Positions 16,603-25,959 are shown, numbered from the stretch's first letter. The stretch is DNA of 64,000 nucleotides from Mucilaginibacter_A sp964236465 (GCA_964236465.1 CAXSBZ010000006.1:62001-126000), one strand, 5' to 3'. Numbers and translations: made by a program. The notes: generated from the letters alone by a model not told the origin.

Positions 16603-18237
16603 GTGAAAAGTAATATTAATCGAAGAAATGAAATCTTTAAAGATGTTATGCCAGAAAAAGGATCGAAAGAGTATTTTGATCACATAGAACACTTGAAAAA
16701 AAACGAAGAAAAGAATCCTCACATAAGGGAAATTATTAAAAAATATAAGGAGAAAGTTACAAAGTCACTTGAAGCACAATCATTATCTCACTGCGACTTT
16801 TTAACAGAAACAACATTAAGACATTTTCTAAATGAGTTTAATTCAAGAGCATGGCATTATGGATTAAGATCTATGGGAGTAATGTTTAATATTTTAGAAG
16901 TATTTTTTAATTACATAAAGCCAGAAATATATTTTGAACTGTTAGAAGAAGAAAATTATCTAATATCATATTTTGATTTTATTGATTTCATAACTTCTAA
17001 AGAATTTACAGATAACAAAAAATTAATTGAAGATAGTATAACTTCTGATCTTATCTACAACTTTAACGTAGGTAAAGATATAGAGAATATAAAATTCAAG
17101 AACAATGATAAGACCGATTTTATCATTTCTGGAGTTTCAATTATCCGTAGGGATAACGAAGCAACTATACTGGTTGTTGCCGGTAAAAACGACTTAACTA
17201 AAAAGAAGTTAGAGTTAACCGACTTACAATTTGAATTTAATAATCCAAATAAAGTTGAGTTGTTTAATGATTTTAAAGAAAGTATCAAAAATGCAGAATA
17301 CGAATATGAATACATTGATGACAAAAAGCAATACGTCAAAGTTTTAATTGCCTGTAGAATTGATTTGGAAACAATGACTATAGATGCAAGGTACGTAGCT
17401 GAAGAAACAAGCTTAAGTTTTGAAATTGTTACAGATGATATTGATGGCTTCATAAACGAAAAAGGTGAATTTGTGAATGAAGAACATGAAGAAATTTATA
17501 AAAATAATCTTCAAAAAATTGAAGGTTTTAATTCAATTTTTGAAGCAGCAAAAATGTCTTTGTATCTACCATATTATTTCAATAAGAATGAAGATATTAT
17601 TGTTGAGGAAAATCTTGATACAAAACTAAAAGCACAAGTAAACAACCCTATATCAAAAAGAAAATTTGCTGATGTATTCGGATATAATTGTTCTATAAAA
17701 CCTGTATATTCTTTAGATAAAACTAATAGTCTATCTCCAGATACTATAAAATCAAGAGATGACTTATTTAAAATTGAGACGAGTGGATATTGGAAAAAGA
17801 TTGGATTAGATCAAATTGGATTAGATAAGAAAGGTGATACAATTCATGGAAGAACGTGGGTGAATCAAAATTTAAGCTGGTTTGAAGCAAATAATGATGA
17901 TTTGATCATAGAAAAAGATTCAAATAAGTTTACAGACATTAATTCCGGCTATGTCTACATTTTGAGAAATCCCACAATGGGGAAAAATATTTTTAAAATT
18001 GGTCTTACTAGAAACGAAGTTGATGAACGAGTAAATCAACTATCTAATACGAGTATTCCTGACAGACTTTATAAATCTCAAGAGTGGAATACTAAAGATT
18101 GTGTAAAAGCCGAAAGGGAGATTCATTCTCGACTTCAGAATTATAGAGTTGATCCGAGAAGAGAATTTTTTCAAATTGATTATGAAAAAGCCATAGCAGT
18201 GATATCTCAAGTAGTTAAAGAAATAAATGATAAATAA
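16603..18237 (+). CDS. T5orf172 (GIY-YIG-like, MUG113) domain protein, accessory gene
   Basis: The 544-residue frame opens with GTG at 16603; an ATG at 16648 (MPEKGSKEYF) is an alternative start. The C-terminal 95 residues form a T5orf172/MUG113 domain: SGYVYILRNPTMGKNIFKIG, then GLTRNEVDERVNQLS, AEREIHSRLQNYRVDPRREFF. This domain resembles GIY-YIG nucleases and occurs in phage, helicase and mobile-element proteins. The N-terminal 440 residues are unfamiliar, helical and lysine/glutamate rich. Base composition is clearly more AT-rich than the flanks. The gene sits exactly between two diverged copies of the carA 3' end, a sign of acquisition by insertion at carA. A defence or selfish-element role is inference. 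Confidence 0.75.
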   Translation: MKSNINRRNEIFKDVMPEKGSKEYFDHIEHLKKNEEKNPHIREIIKKYKEKVTKSLEAQSLSHCDFLTETTLRHFLNEFNSRAWHYGLRSMGVMFNILEVFFNYIKPEIYFELLEEENYLISYFDFIDFITSKEFTDNKKLIEDSITSDLIYNFNVGKDIENIKFKNNDKTDFIISGVSIIRRDNEATILVVAGKNDLTKKKLELTDLQFEFNNPNKVELFNDFKESIKNAEYEYEYIDDKKQYVKVLIACRIDLETMTIDARYVAEETSLSFEIVTDDIDGFINEKGEFVNEEHEEIYKNNLQKIEGFNSIFEAAKMSLYLPYYFNKNEDIIVEENLDTKLKAQVNNPISKRKFADVFGYNCSIKPVYSLDKTNSLSPDTIKSRDDLFKIETSGYWKKIGLDQIGLDKKGDTIHGRTWVNQNLSWFEANNDDLIIEKDSNKFTDINSGYVYILRNPTMGKNIFKIGLTRNEVDERVNQLSNTSIPDRLYKSQEWNTKDCVKAEREIHSRLQNYRVDPRREFFQIDYEKAIAVISQVVKEINDK

Positions 18238-18263
18238 ACTTTACGTTTATTATAGTCTGTAAC

Positions 18264-18432
18264 CCGGAAGCTTCTCCCAACCCGCATAATTCCCGCTATT
18301 TGTTTGATGATTTTGTAGAGATGCTGAGGAGATCGGAAGAAGTTTAAAAACGTTTAGTTGATATATTGAAAGGCTGCTTGTGAAAAGGTGGCCTTTTTTG
18401 TTGATGCTGTTTTTATGGGGTGAAAGTTTGTA
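18264..18432 (+). repeat. Direct repeat, right copy: displaced carA 3' end plus terminator
   Basis: This is a diverged duplicate of 16403-16571. It still encodes the carA C-terminal end in one frame (PEASPNPHNSRYLFDDFVEM, then LRRSEEV and a stop), followed by the same hairpin and a GATGCTGTTTTTAT motif. The differences (NPHN against GPHD, LRRS against MGNS) look like an allele from another strain or species, not a recent copy. A further motif copy lies at 18449-18463. The rest of 18433-18520 shows no gene. Confidence 0.85.
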
Positions 18433-18520
18433 TTGGATTGCAAATCCTAATGCTTCTTTTATCACCTAAAAATCATCATCTAAATCCTATACTTTTTAAA
18501 TATTAAACCTGATTTCAATA

Positions 18521-19282
18521 TTATTCAAAACGAACAAAATCATTCAAACTCTTTAAATTTTTGATGGCATCACCCATCGTATTGTTAAAATAAACGTAAA
18601 CAGATTTCCCTTCACTTTGCCAATCTTTGATATATTGGGCGTATTCATACAGAAAACCATTATCATAACTTCCTTTGTAATTCCCTCCGGGACCATGAAA
18701 ACGTAAATACACAAACGCGGTTATCGGCTCCAGCAAAGGTGAAGCTGCAGAAGATTTATCATGCAAAACTATCCCCATTTGATAGCTGTTTAAAAGGTTA
18801 AAAGTTTCTTCACAATACCAGGAACGATCCCGGAATTCAAATGCTATTTTCCAATTTTCTGTTGCATTAGCATTTTGCAGTGCAAGCATCAGTTTTTCCA
18901 ATTGATGCACACTTGCAATTTTCAAACTTGGTGGAAACTGAACCAGCAAACATCCTTTTTTATTTTCAACTTGGGCAATTACTTGCATAAAATGGTTTAC
19001 ATCTTCCACCTTAAAATCAAGCCCTTTGTTGTGGGTGATGCCTTGCCAAAGTTTAAAAGTAAACCGGAAATTTTCGGGAACGCTTTCTGCCCATTTCTGG
19101 ACAGTGGCGGCCATAGGAACTTTATAAAACGAACTGTTGATTTCTACACTGTTAAACAGGGAAGCATAATAAACCAGCCTGCTTTTGTCCTGAAATTCCG
19201 GCGGAAACGACAGCTTGTTGGGCACGGGAAGCACCACGCCGCTTGTACCGGAATAAAAATTACCTTTTGCTTGATCTGCCAT
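18521..19282 (-). CDS. DUF72 domain-containing protein
   Basis: The start is the ATG at 19282 (MADQAKGNFYSGTSG); the TTG one codon earlier is less likely. The 253-residue protein matches DUF72, a TIM-barrel-like family with conserved YxGTSG, YYASLFNSVEINSSFYKVP, FKLWQGITH, LVQFPPSL and AFEFRDRSW. The biochemical role of the family is not established. It stands alone on the minus strand. Confidence 0.88.
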   Translation of the reverse strand: MADQAKGNFYSGTSGVVLPVPNKLSFPPEFQDKSRLVYYASLFNSVEINSSFYKVPMAATVQKWAESVPENFRFTFKLWQGITHNKGLDFKVEDVNHFMQVIAQVENKKGCLLVQFPPSLKIASVHQLEKLMLALQNANATENWKIAFEFRDRSWYCEETFNLLNSYQMGIVLHDKSSAASPLLEPITAFVYLRFHGPGGNYKGSYDNGFLYEYAQYIKDWQSEGKSVYVYFNNTMGDAIKNLKSLNDFVRFE

Positions 19283-19340
19283 CAATTACATAATTGCACA
19301 TTCAAATGTAGCAGATAAGATGATGAATATGTTTCAGATT

Positions 19341-19793
19341 TTAACCTGTAGTAGCTACCAGTTTACTTGTGCTCCGGTAAACATAGTTGTTGAAAATATG
19401 CCTTCTGGCAAACCTTCCCGGCGAATCAGCATTCACCAATTTGATGTAAACAGCTTTGGGCACATCAAAATATTCATAAATGCTGCCATCAAAAAAACTG
19501 ACCGTCAGCACTTGCGATTTGTATTCAAAATCTGTCATTGCAGAAGTAGTTGTGGTCAGCGTGTATTCGTTTAAAGTTTGGTTGCGGGTTTCCGGTGCAA
19601 TACTTACCAAAAAATGATAAGCTTCGATAATGGTTTTGCTTTTTTCTTCGGCGGCCAGCTTGTCTTCGTGGCTGTCCTGAAACTTGTCCGGATGCCAGGC
19701 TTTCATCAAACTTCTGTAAACCGTTTTCAGCTCCTGCAATTCGGCATCGTGGTTTACTGCTAACAGTTTTCTATAATCAACAATTTTTTTCAT
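19341..19793 (-). CDS. J-domain / KTSC-domain fusion protein
   Basis: This 150-residue protein has an N-terminal J domain (about residues 3-65) with the HPD tripeptide in LMKAWHPDKFQDS, which stimulates Hsp70 ATPase. It also has a C-terminal KTSC domain (about 80-147; SAMTDFEYKSQVLTVSFFDG, then IYEYFDVP). The KTSC domain is a small module also found after lysyl-tRNA synthetase. It could recruit DnaK to a KTSC ligand; the partner is unknown. Confidence 0.82.
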   Translation of the reverse strand: MKKIVDYRKLLAVNHDAELQELKTVYRSLMKAWHPDKFQDSHEDKLAAEEKSKTIIEAYHFLVSIAPETRNQTLNEYTLTTTTSAMTDFEYKSQVLTVSFFDGSIYEYFDVPKAVYIKLVNADSPGRFARRHIFNNYVYRSTSKLVATTG

Positions 19794-19918
19794 AGCCTAA
19801 ATTTGTAGTGTTTATTATCGTTGAAAATGAAATTATGAAACGGATATTTTCAAGGGAATAATTTTGCAAAAGTACAGCTTCTGTTTTACAAAAAATCCTC
19901 GCAATAGTATTTTAGCTT

Positions 19919-20920
19919 TTACAAAGATTGCATTTGCAAATCTTTAATAAAACCTTCAACACCTTTATTCAGTTTGCTATGCTTTTCAATCAAACTTTGA
20001 TGGCCGGCCTCAACAACTATAAACTTGGATTGCAGGATTTGCTGGTGAATAAATAAGCTGCATTTTAACTGATGCAAACGATCATGCACGCTGCCAATTA
20101 CCAAAGTCGGCACTTTAATAGTGTTTAATTGTGCGACTTGTGTATCTGATTTTAACAATTGCAACAAAGCTTCTGCTACTGCTTTTGTATTGCTGTTTGG
20201 AGCCATGCGTGCTACATAGTTTAGTTGGGCAGGCGTTTGTTGCCCCGTAAAATAAAGAAAACGGGCCAAAAAACTTGTCATACCGCTCGAAAAATTCAGC
20301 CAGGTAATTACATCAAAAATAGGTGCTGCAATTTTAACTAATTTCACCAACGGCACAATAACCGGCTTTTGCAAGGCTTTCATTACCGGTGAAAATTGTA
20401 CAGCATTTAACGGATTGTTATAAGCACCACCATGCAAAACAACGCCTTTGGCATTCAGATCAGCAGGAAATTGCAGGCAATATTGGATCAAAATTGAACT
20501 TCCCCAACTGTGTCCGTAAATTATGGGCGATTGAACTTGCAAATGCTCAAGTACCGTTTTTAAATCTGCGGCCAATGTTTGCAGGGATAAGTCTTTTGCT
20601 GTCTTTGATTTTCCATGTCCGGGAAGGTCAATAAAAAACAGCCGGTAAGCCGAATTAAAATGTTCGCGCTGGTAATACCACTGTTTGCGGTTTGCATCCA
20701 AACCATGAATCAACACCAATGGCTGGGCATTGATTGGGCCTTCCATCTCCACATAAAACTCGTTTCCGCTTGGGCATTTTATCCGGCAATGTTCGTCCGG
20801 CGTTTCCCAGCGCAGTTTTCGGCCAGCTTTTTTAGAACACAGCCAGGCAATGGGAAACCGGCCAAAGGCGGCAAACAGTAAAAATGCGGAGTATTTAATT
20901 GAAGTTTTTAACTTAATCAT
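19919..20920 (-). CDS. Alpha/beta hydrolase fold protein
   Basis: The start is placed at MIKLKTSIKYSAFLLF (20920), which gives an N-terminal membrane anchor or signal segment; a 12-residue extension is less likely. The 333-residue protein has the oxyanion-hole strand LVLIHGLDANRKQWYY, IDLPGHGKSKT, the nucleophile elbow GHSWGSS (Ser), and a late HDRLHQLK / EAGHQSL that supplies Asp and His. The substrate is unknown. It was probably exported or membrane tethered. Confidence 0.82.
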   Translation of the reverse strand: MIKLKTSIKYSAFLLFAAFGRFPIAWLCSKKAGRKLRWETPDEHCRIKCPSGNEFYVEMEGPINAQPLVLIHGLDANRKQWYYQREHFNSAYRLFFIDLPGHGKSKTAKDLSLQTLAADLKTVLEHLQVQSPIIYGHSWGSSILIQYCLQFPADLNAKGVVLHGGAYNNPLNAVQFSPVMKALQKPVIVPLVKLVKIAAPIFDVITWLNFSSGMTSFLARFLYFTGQQTPAQLNYVARMAPNSNTKAVAEALLQLLKSDTQVAQLNTIKVPTLVIGSVHDRLHQLKCSLFIHQQILQSKFIVVEAGHQSLIEKHSKLNKGVEGFIKDLQMQSL

Positions 20921-21288
20921 TTTGATAGTGGTTATGGTTTGGATTGAGTATAACAAAATTTAAAAAATTAAAGTTTTTGATCTGTCAGGCTTAATATACA
21001 CAGCTGTTGCCACTAAGCAAAACCCAGAAATTAAGTTTAAACGGGTTGAAACCCATTTCTACAAAATTGGCCGAGCCTACAGCTCTTTGAAAACTGCAAT
21101 TGCAGAGGCGTAGCCTCGGTACATTTTGTAGCAACGGGTTTAAACCCGTTGATTTTAGTAAGGTAAAAGAAGCATTCAGTCCTCTCAATAATAAGTTTAA
21201 ACAACTTTGTTGTTAAGCTAAAGGTTTTCCCAAAAAAACAGCTGTAAAAGAAGCATAGTTATGCTATTGGGTTTGCTTCTTTTATCAC
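20921..21288. repeat. Gene-free stretch with a long hairpin repeat and three motif copies
   Basis: About 21030-21152 is a hairpin element with outer arms AACGGGTTGAAACCCATTTC and AGCAACGGGTTTAAACCCGTT and an inner GAGGCGTAGCCTCGG, a repeat class common in Bacteroidota. The dispersed motif follows at 21162 (GGTAAAAGAAGCATTC) and as an inverted pair at 21244-21255 and 21274-21285, the latter abutting the stop of the next gene. I see no coding region. Confidence 0.7.
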
Positions 21289-21573
21289 CTAAAAATCCTC
21301 CTCCTCAGTCCTGTACTTTTTAAAATACCAGGCAATTGCTGATCGGTACAACTGCTTATTCCAGCCGTAACCTTGAGCAAAAAGTTCTGGTTGTAAAACA
21401 TGGAAAAGCAAAGGTTCGCCATGATCGTCAGAATAAAACTTGATGGCATCAGGCGGTAAGTTTACGTTTTCTTCTGCCTGCGGATAAATGCGCATTCGGA
21501 GCTCTTTTTCCCGGCAAATCAGCAGATCGCGGGCAGGGTTTTCAGGATCAGAAATTACTTCAAATTGTAACAT
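21289..21573 (-). CDS. Small conserved-looking protein, unknown function
   Basis: This 94-residue soluble protein reads MLQFEVISDPENPARDLLIC at the start and ends in LYRSAIAWYFKKYRTEEEDF. It has no signal, membrane segment or motif I recognise. The inverted motif pair directly after its stop may serve as its terminator. Coding is supported by codon pattern and placement only. Confidence 0.55.
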   Translation of the reverse strand: MLQFEVISDPENPARDLLICREKELRMRIYPQAEENVNLPPDAIKFYSDDHGEPLLFHVLQPELFAQGYGWNKQLYRSAIAWYFKKYRTEEEDF

Positions 21574-21807
21574 GGTTATTCAATTTTAATCAAGATCATC
21601 AGATAAAATTTATTAAACGATCATCTTAAAATGTGAAGTTTGAAAAGCAATCTTATAAACAAGCAAAACCCTTTATTTATTTTTGTTGTTGATAAAAAAT
21701 GAGTTATAAAAAAGCATGGATAAAAGAAGCATTCAAGCTAAACATATCAACTCTTTGTATACAAAATTTCAATCATCTAATTTTTAAACTTATCTTAACC
21801 TAAACTT

Positions 21808-22164
21808 ATGGAAAAGCCAATATCCAGAAAAATGCACGGTGCTGCCGATTATGCTTACGCCGCCCTGACAGCTGTTTTGCCCGAATTAGCCGGTTTTGAA
21901 GAAGAAGAAAAAGCAAAACTGTTGTGCCGCATCATCAGTGGCGGCACGTTAGCTTATACACTTTTTACCCGTGCCGAATGGGGATTATTCAAACTGATCC
22001 CATTTAAAGCACATTTGATGACGGATTTTACCGCAGGGATTTTTACGCTTGCTGCACCCTGGCTTTTTAAGTTTTCTGCTAATAAAAATGCCCGAAATGC
22101 TTTTTTGGCAATCGGGCTTACCAGTGTTGTGGCAAGCTTACTAACGGAGCCGGAGGAAATGTAG
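21808..22164 (+). CDS. Small SPW-repeat-like membrane protein
   Basis: This 118-residue protein has MHGAADYAYA near the start, GGTLAYTLFTRAEWGLFKLI in the middle, KAHLMTDFTAGIFTLAAPWLF, and four hydrophobic stretches. The HGxxDY...H(L)xxDxxxGxxxLxxPWLF pattern is that of the SPW-repeat family of small integral membrane proteins with unknown role. A motif copy (21718) lies upstream and a copy of the carA-type terminator lies downstream. Confidence 0.65.
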   Translation: MEKPISRKMHGAADYAYAALTAVLPELAGFEEEEKAKLLCRIISGGTLAYTLFTRAEWGLFKLIPFKAHLMTDFTAGIFTLAAPWLFKFSANKNARNAFLAIGLTSVVASLLTEPEEM

Positions 22165-22179
22165 CTTGATAAATTTTGA

Positions 22180-22255
22180 TTGATTGATAGAAAGGCTGCC
22201 TGTAAAAAGGTGGCTTTTTTGTTGATGCTGTTTTTATGGGATAAAAGTTTATCTT
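22180..22255 (+). terminator. Third copy of the carA-type terminator cassette
   Basis: TTGATTGATAGAAAGGCTGC...AAAAAGGTGGCTTTTTTGTT, then GATGCTGTTTTTAT and a GGATAAAAGTTTAT-like tail repeat the sequence after carA (16494-16571) almost base for base. Here it follows an unrelated gene. It acts as a rho-independent terminator and shows that the terminator plus motif moves as a unit. Confidence 0.75.
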
Positions 22256-22364
22256 GATTAGAAATCTCATAATTTATTACAAACACCAAATTAAGTTTAT
22301 AATTTCCCTTACAACAATTATCTATACCTTTCAATGAATAATCACTTGTAAAAAGCTGTCAAAA

Positions 22365-22934
22365 ATGGTTAGTACGTTCGCCCGAATACTTATTGCATTA
22401 GGTACTTTAGGATTACTCACACTCGAAGTAGTTTTGCTCCAGCCAAAACCACAAAAGGGTTTTATCATCACCACAAAAGGCGATACTGTTTTTTGCATGT
22501 TAAAAAACATCGGAAGCAGCGAGGTGAAATTTAAGAAAGTGGCTGATTCTACTTATCACCTTTTATTGGTAACGGATGCAAAGGAGTACAATATCCCGAA
22601 AAAACATTTGGTTTACCGGGCGATAATTATCCCGAAAGGCATAACACCAACTTTTATGCCGAGGCTTGATTCGGGTAAAATCAACCTGTATGCACTTTAC
22701 GAAAGTGTTGGAAAAGCCACTTATACACATCTTTATGCGGTAAAAGAAGCACAAGAAATAAAGAAAATTTATGGTTATACCTCGGATACAGATAACAAAC
22801 AACAGCTTTTGCTGCTGATTGGTGATAACGAGCAGTCGGTAGCTTACTTAAATGCAGATCGTTCGTACTCAGAAAAAACAGTTATCAATTCGGTGAAAAT
22901 TTATAACGGAGAAGATGTGAAGATCAAAAAATAA
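22365..22934 (+). CDS. Membrane-anchored or exported protein, unknown function
   Basis: This 189-residue protein has an N-terminal hydrophobic segment (about residues 5-27), then KGFIITTKGDTVFCMLKNIG, a beta-rich pattern seen in Bacteroidota secreted proteins of unknown function (a 'KGDTV' opening strand). I assign no family. It lies between the terminator cassette and the Wzi gene. Confidence 0.55.
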   Translation: MVSTFARILIALGTLGLLTLEVVLLQPKPQKGFIITTKGDTVFCMLKNIGSSEVKFKKVADSTYHLLLVTDAKEYNIPKKHLVYRAIIIPKGITPTFMPRLDSGKINLYALYESVGKATYTHLYAVKEAQEIKKIYGYTSDTDNKQQLLLLIGDNEQSVAYLNADRSYSEKTVINSVKIYNGEDVKIKK

Positions 22935-23160
22935 ACTTGAGTAGCCGTTAACATGTTCTACTGATCGTAGTTTTACGGATTGGTTTCCAGATAGAACTCC
23001 AATTTTGCCCCTTTTCCTTCATGCTGTTTTTACCAAGTAAAAGTTGGGATCAATATTTAATATCTATTATTTAATTCTTAACTCATTGAATATCTTTTGT
23101 TTCTACTGATGAATTTGTACATTGCCGCATATTTAAGCATTTACAAATCCAATAATTGAT

Positions 23161-24633
23161 ATGAAGAAACACTTACTTTTTTTCCTTTTTATATTCATCG
23201 CCAGCAATAGTTACAGCCAATTGTTGGATTCGTTGCAGATCAATGCAGGATCAATTGGCACCATTGCCAAAGAGGGTTATCAGCCTTTGTGGTTAGTTTC
23301 CAACCGCTGGGGAGCAATTACAGATCAGCAGTATGACGCTTCCACTTATGCCGGTTTTACCAATGCGTATTATTTTGGTAAAACATATATCAGTAAATCC
23401 AACCCGACGGGCATCGAACAACCGATGTTTTATGTGAAATACGGTGCAAACCTAATCAACAACAATCATTTTAAAACGATTACTTTTCAGGAAGCTTATG
23501 TAAAAGCTGGCTATAAACATTTGGAAATCCGAGCCGGCCGCTTTAAATATATCCCGGGAGAAGTGGATCAGGATTTGTCCAGCGGATCGTTGGGCGTAAG
23601 CGGCAATGCGCTGCCCATTCCGCAAATCACGATCGGGCTTACGGATTACGTTAATGTGCCCTTCACCAATGGCTGGCTACAAATTAAAGCGCAGTTGAGC
23701 CACGGCTGGCTGGGTGCTAACCGGTATTTGAACTCTTATTATCACGAAAAAAACCTATACCTGCGTGCGGGCAAAAAACGATTTAAATTTTTTGCGGGCC
23801 TGCAGCATTATGTAGAATGGGGCGGCAAAAGAGGCGATATCCAATTGGACCGCTCTTTCAAAGGGTTTTTAAACGTGTTCCTTTCCACCAATAATGCCGA
23901 TGATGGTTCTGGGATTGATCCCACGCAGTTGCAAACCGGATCTTATCGTGCCGGAGATCAGCGGGGCGTATTTGAACTGGGTTTTGATTTGGAAACCAAC
24001 AACTTCTTGCTGCACGCTTACCACCAAACGCCATTTGATGGCACCTGGGGCGTAGACATTAGAAATATCGATAACCTGTCGGGTATCAGCATCATTCCAA
24101 AAAAGGGAAAAGCAGTGATAAAAAAAGTATTGCTGGAGTTTATTTATACCAAACAGGCAGAAAACTACGCCCCGCCCGAAAACCACCAGGCTTACTACAA
24201 CAACGGTTATTACAAAACCGGCTGGGAATATGATAACCAAATAGTGGGTACGCCGCTGTTTATCAACCGTACCAGGGCACAGGATTATGCTTATTTTCAG
24301 GAACGAGGCATCAAACCTTTTGATTGGAGCAATCCTAATACTCCGGGCAATGCAAACATCATTTACAACCAAATTGTGGGTGGCAATATTGGTTTGCTGC
24401 TTCAGTTTAGTGATCGGTTTTCCGGTAAAACAAAGCTTACTTACACGGCTGGCCAATATGGAGGCAGCGGCCCTAATTTGGGCCAGTTTTACTCTTTGCA
24501 GGAATTGTATTATAGTGTTTCTCAAGGTTTTAAGGTTTCGGCCGGATTTGCATTGGATGCCGGAGATTTTAGCCACAATGCAGGAGGGTTACTGGGTTTG
24601 CATTGGCAATTTAAACCGAATCAGATAAAATAA
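23161..24633 (+). CDS. Capsule assembly Wzi family outer-membrane protein
   Basis: This 490-residue protein has a signal peptide (MKKHLLFFLFIFIASNSYSQ). It shows the pattern of the Bacteroidota Wzi family: an N-terminal GYQPLWLVSNRWG, repeated amphipathic strands with aromatic girdles, EVDQDLSSGSLGVSGNALPI, and a terminal GGLLGLHWQFKP strand. Wzi is an outer-membrane barrel that helps anchor exported capsule polysaccharide. No capsule genes are adjacent. Confidence 0.85.
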   Translation: MKKHLLFFLFIFIASNSYSQLLDSLQINAGSIGTIAKEGYQPLWLVSNRWGAITDQQYDASTYAGFTNAYYFGKTYISKSNPTGIEQPMFYVKYGANLINNNHFKTITFQEAYVKAGYKHLEIRAGRFKYIPGEVDQDLSSGSLGVSGNALPIPQITIGLTDYVNVPFTNGWLQIKAQLSHGWLGANRYLNSYYHEKNLYLRAGKKRFKFFAGLQHYVEWGGKRGDIQLDRSFKGFLNVFLSTNNADDGSGIDPTQLQTGSYRAGDQRGVFELGFDLETNNFLLHAYHQTPFDGTWGVDIRNIDNLSGISIIPKKGKAVIKKVLLEFIYTKQAENYAPPENHQAYYNNGYYKTGWEYDNQIVGTPLFINRTRAQDYAYFQERGIKPFDWSNPNTPGNANIIYNQIVGGNIGLLLQFSDRFSGKTKLTYTAGQYGGSGPNLGQFYSLQELYYSVSQGFKVSAGFALDAGDFSHNAGGLLGLHWQFKPNQIK

Positions 24634-24963
24634 ATTAGCATAAGGAAAATACTGTTAATCATGATTTGTACTGTTTTGGAGCTTGTTTAAATTTTATCCA
24701 ATCTCGTTTAGATGCTTCTTTTATCACCTAAAAAATGGGAAGGATGCTGCGCTTTTGTATCGCTATAAAAACAAAAAAATACAGGCATAAAAGAAGCATT
24801 GTAATTTTCTGAGTATAGATTTAAACATGAACTTAAAATACTCCTATTCTTTAATTACAACTGTTGGTTTTGATTTCCGAAAGATTTGTAAACCTTTTTT
24901 CAAAACAACAATATTACAAACCCCAACTTCTCTCCTGCTGTTATCTTCTGAAAACACAAAACC
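24634..24963. repeat. Gene-free stretch with an opposed motif pair
   Basis: GATGCTTCTTTTATC (24711-24725) and ATAAAAGAAGCATT (24787-24800) face each other across about 60 bases and can form a long-loop hairpin. The rest is AT-rich leader sequence for the amidohydrolase. No reading frame looks genuine. Confidence 0.6.
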
Positions 24964-25959
24964 ATGCGTATTGTAACTTTAGAAGAACATTTCAGCTTAC
25001 CGGAATTTATAAAAAGGATACCCAAAGAAGTTATTGCCGAACGTGGCTGGCCGGATGAGCAGAATGCCTCGCCGATGATGCAAAAAGCACAGGCTTTGCT
25101 GCCGGAAATCGGGGAAAAACGTTTAAGTTCAATGGACGTAGCTGGTATCAGCGTGCAGGTTTTATCGGTTTCCGGCCCTGGAGCAGATTTGCTGCCCGCA
25201 GAAGAGGGCATCCGTTTGGCACAGGATTACAACAATATATTGGCCCAAAAAATGGCTGCTTACCCAAACCGCTTTGCCGCTTTTGCCCATCTGCCGATGA
25301 CCGCGCCGGAAGCTGCTGCAACTGAATTGGAACGCACCGTAAAAGAATTAGGGTTTTGCGGTGCACTAATTAACGGCATGACCAACAACCTTTTTTTGGA
25401 CGATGCTTCTTTTAGCCCTATTTTATCCAAAGCGCAGGAACTGGAGGTGCCGATTTATCTTCACCCCAACTTTCCGCCAAAAGCCATCCGCAATATTTAT
25501 TACAGTAATTTGCTGGGAGCTTTGAACGATGTACTGGCTTCTGCCGGTTTTGGCTGGCACGCCGAAACAGCAATCCATGTTTTACGGATGGTTGCGGCAG
25601 GAACTTTTGATCGTTTTCCAAAATTGCAGATCATCATTGGCCACATGGGCGAAATGCTGCCTTTTATGATGGCACGGAGCGAAAACGGTTTGACTAAAGA
25701 AATGCGAAAATCTGACCGGAGTTTGAGTGAGATTTTAAAGCAACAGGTACACATCACCACCAGTGGTTTTTTTACGTTGCCGCCGCTGATGACGGCCATT
25801 GAAACTTTTGGTATAGACAGGATTATGTTTTCAGTAGATTATCCTTTCAGCCAAAATGAAAAAGGAAAAGCATTTTTAGACAGCCTAAATTTGCCGCAAG
25901 CTGATTTGGAAAAACTGGCATATGGCAATGCTGACAAGTTATTGAAGTTGAAAGTTTAA
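24964..25959 (+). CDS. Amidohydrolase family protein (ACMSD-like decarboxylase/hydrolase)
   Basis: This 331-residue TIM-barrel metal-dependent protein starts MRIVTLEEHFSLPEF (the EEH replaces the classical HxH). It has FAHLPMTAPEAAATELERTV, PIYLHPNFPP (metal His), IIIGHMGEMLPF (His) and MFSVDYPFSQNEKG (Asp). This is the amidohydrolase_2 group that contains 2-amino-3-carboxymuconate semialdehyde decarboxylase and gamma-resorcylate decarboxylase. The exact substrate is unknown. Confidence 0.87.
   Translation: MRIVTLEEHFSLPEFIKRIPKEVIAERGWPDEQNASPMMQKAQALLPEIGEKRLSSMDVAGISVQVLSVSGPGADLLPAEEGIRLAQDYNNILAQKMAAYPNRFAAFAHLPMTAPEAAATELERTVKELGFCGALINGMTNNLFLDDASFSPILSKAQELEVPIYLHPNFPPKAIRNIYYSNLLGALNDVLASAGFGWHAETAIHVLRMVAAGTFDRFPKLQIIIGHMGEMLPFMMARSENGLTKEMRKSDRSLSEILKQQVHITTSGFFTLPPLMTAIETFGIDRIMFSVDYPFSQNEKGKAFLDSLNLPQADLEKLAYGNADKLLKLKV

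Noticed and set aside
23869..24576. Long open frame (235 codons) antisense to the Wzi gene
   Set aside because: It mirrors the codon pattern of the Wzi gene, has no recognisable domain and no plausible upstream signals. The sense strand encodes a clear family member.
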